Assembly (NCBI GenBank): GCA_009776725.1
Contig: WRNE01000019.1
Span: 1 to 34,308, forward strand
Direction of reading: 5' to 3'
Origin: Coriobacteriia bacterium
Lineage (GTDB): Bacteria; Actinomycetota; Coriobacteriia; Coriobacteriales; UBA8131
Length of the DNA: 34,308 bases
A program made the position numbers and the translations under genes. A model generated the notes under the pieces. The model was given only the letters and a program-made list of their open reading frames with translations, did not search any database and was not told the origin of the DNA. Below, piece by piece: positions 34,105-34,308 of this stretch (position 1 is the first letter of the stretch; the number at the start of each line of letters is the position of its first letter).

Positions 34105-34308
34105 TTACCGCACCAGGTTCTGGGACAAGGCCTGGTCGGCCCCCTCCAGCGCCCTTTGGACGCCCCTCATCACCTGGTAGTCCTTTTCCAAAAGGCTGCG
34201 GTACGCTCCCATCAGCCTGTCCAGCTCGAGCAGCCTTTGCCGGTACTTGATCAGCGTTGCCGCACGGCAGGTCAGCTCCGGCGGGCTGGCCGGCACCGGG
34301 GCCAGGTT
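34105..34308 (-). CDS. Partial LXG-associated small helical protein
   Basis: A frame open to the window edge gives the last 67 residues of a gene. They form charged amphipathic helices with no Cys-rich or membrane segment (KYRQRLLELDRLMGAYRSLL, then DYQVMRGVQRALEGADQAL). It ends 15 bases before the LXG start. Genes for small helical partner proteins (Lap/DUF3130, DUF3958 or DUF5344 types) normally sit just upstream of LXG toxins and help target them for type VII export, so this is the likely role. Which family it belongs to cannot be told from the fragment; a GTG at 34296 could be the start but lacks a binding site. Confidence 0.65.
   Translation of the reverse strand, partial: NLAPVPASPPELTCRAATLIKYRQRLLELDRLMGAYRSLLEKDYQVMRGVQRALEGADQALSQNLVR

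Overview
The window reads as the chromosome of a Gram-positive bacterium, probably an anaerobe or microaerobe. The pointers are a sortase-anchored surface protein, an LXG-type toxin of the kind exported by Gram-positive type VII secretion, cytochrome bd as the only respiratory oxidase seen, and uroporphyrinogen-decarboxylase-family (MtaA-like) proteins beside a GPH transporter. Coriobacteriia-like Actinomycetota or Bacillota are the best guesses; nothing here fixes the taxon. Most genes have a balanced to moderately high G+C content. The first 2 kb is clearly A+T-rich and looks acquired.

Layout. 1-2230: A+T-rich island with a 29-bp perfect palindrome, an orphan Imm26-like immunity gene and a decayed serine recombinase. 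2234-5338: a large surface protein (VWA, DUF11-like and SpaA-like domains, MPEAG sorting signal) facing a small Cys-rich protein that has a pentanucleotide repeat upstream. 5460-9598: operon of PadR regulator, HAAS membrane protein, ABC ATPase and two ABC-2 permeases. 9705-9797: tRNA-Ser(CGA). 9906-14865: TetR regulator, copper P-type ATPase, threonine synthase. 14910-19349 (minus): MBL-fold hydrolase, then an operon of two near-identical UroD-family proteins and a GPH transporter. 19609-20160: iron-sulfur/FMN-type flavoprotein. 20229-22767 (minus): cydAB with a well-formed promoter and a 17-bp dyad. 23317-24657 (minus): CNNM/CBS protein. 25157-29683 (minus): asd, a GlmS isomerase domain without its glutaminase, acpS with a repetitive N-terminal extension, nnrD, and a small membrane protein. 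30113-31273: CPBP (CAAX-like) protease. 31898-34308 (minus): a toxin locus with a truncated helper gene, an LXG protein ending in a DddA-like DNA cytosine deaminase domain, and an overlapping DddI/Imm1-like immunity gene.

Two items stand out. The first is the LXG-DddA toxin/immunity pair: the zinc and catalytic residues and their spacing match the known double-stranded-DNA deaminase DddA. The second is a family of three about 150-160 bp intergenic elements (10616-10766, 24853-25012, 31620-31769) with about 23-bp terminal inverted repeats and a conserved core. They have no coding capacity and look like an unnamed MITE or structured repeat family.

Functional links. The PadR-HAAS-ABC genes form one regulated exporter unit. 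The UroD-like pair and GPH transporter probably take up and process one compound class, perhaps a methylated or methoxylated substrate. asd and thrC belong to the aspartate pathway but sit in separate places. The glmS-like, acpS and nnrD genes form a compact housekeeping cluster. Immunity genes at both ends of the window suggest exposure to polymorphic toxins.
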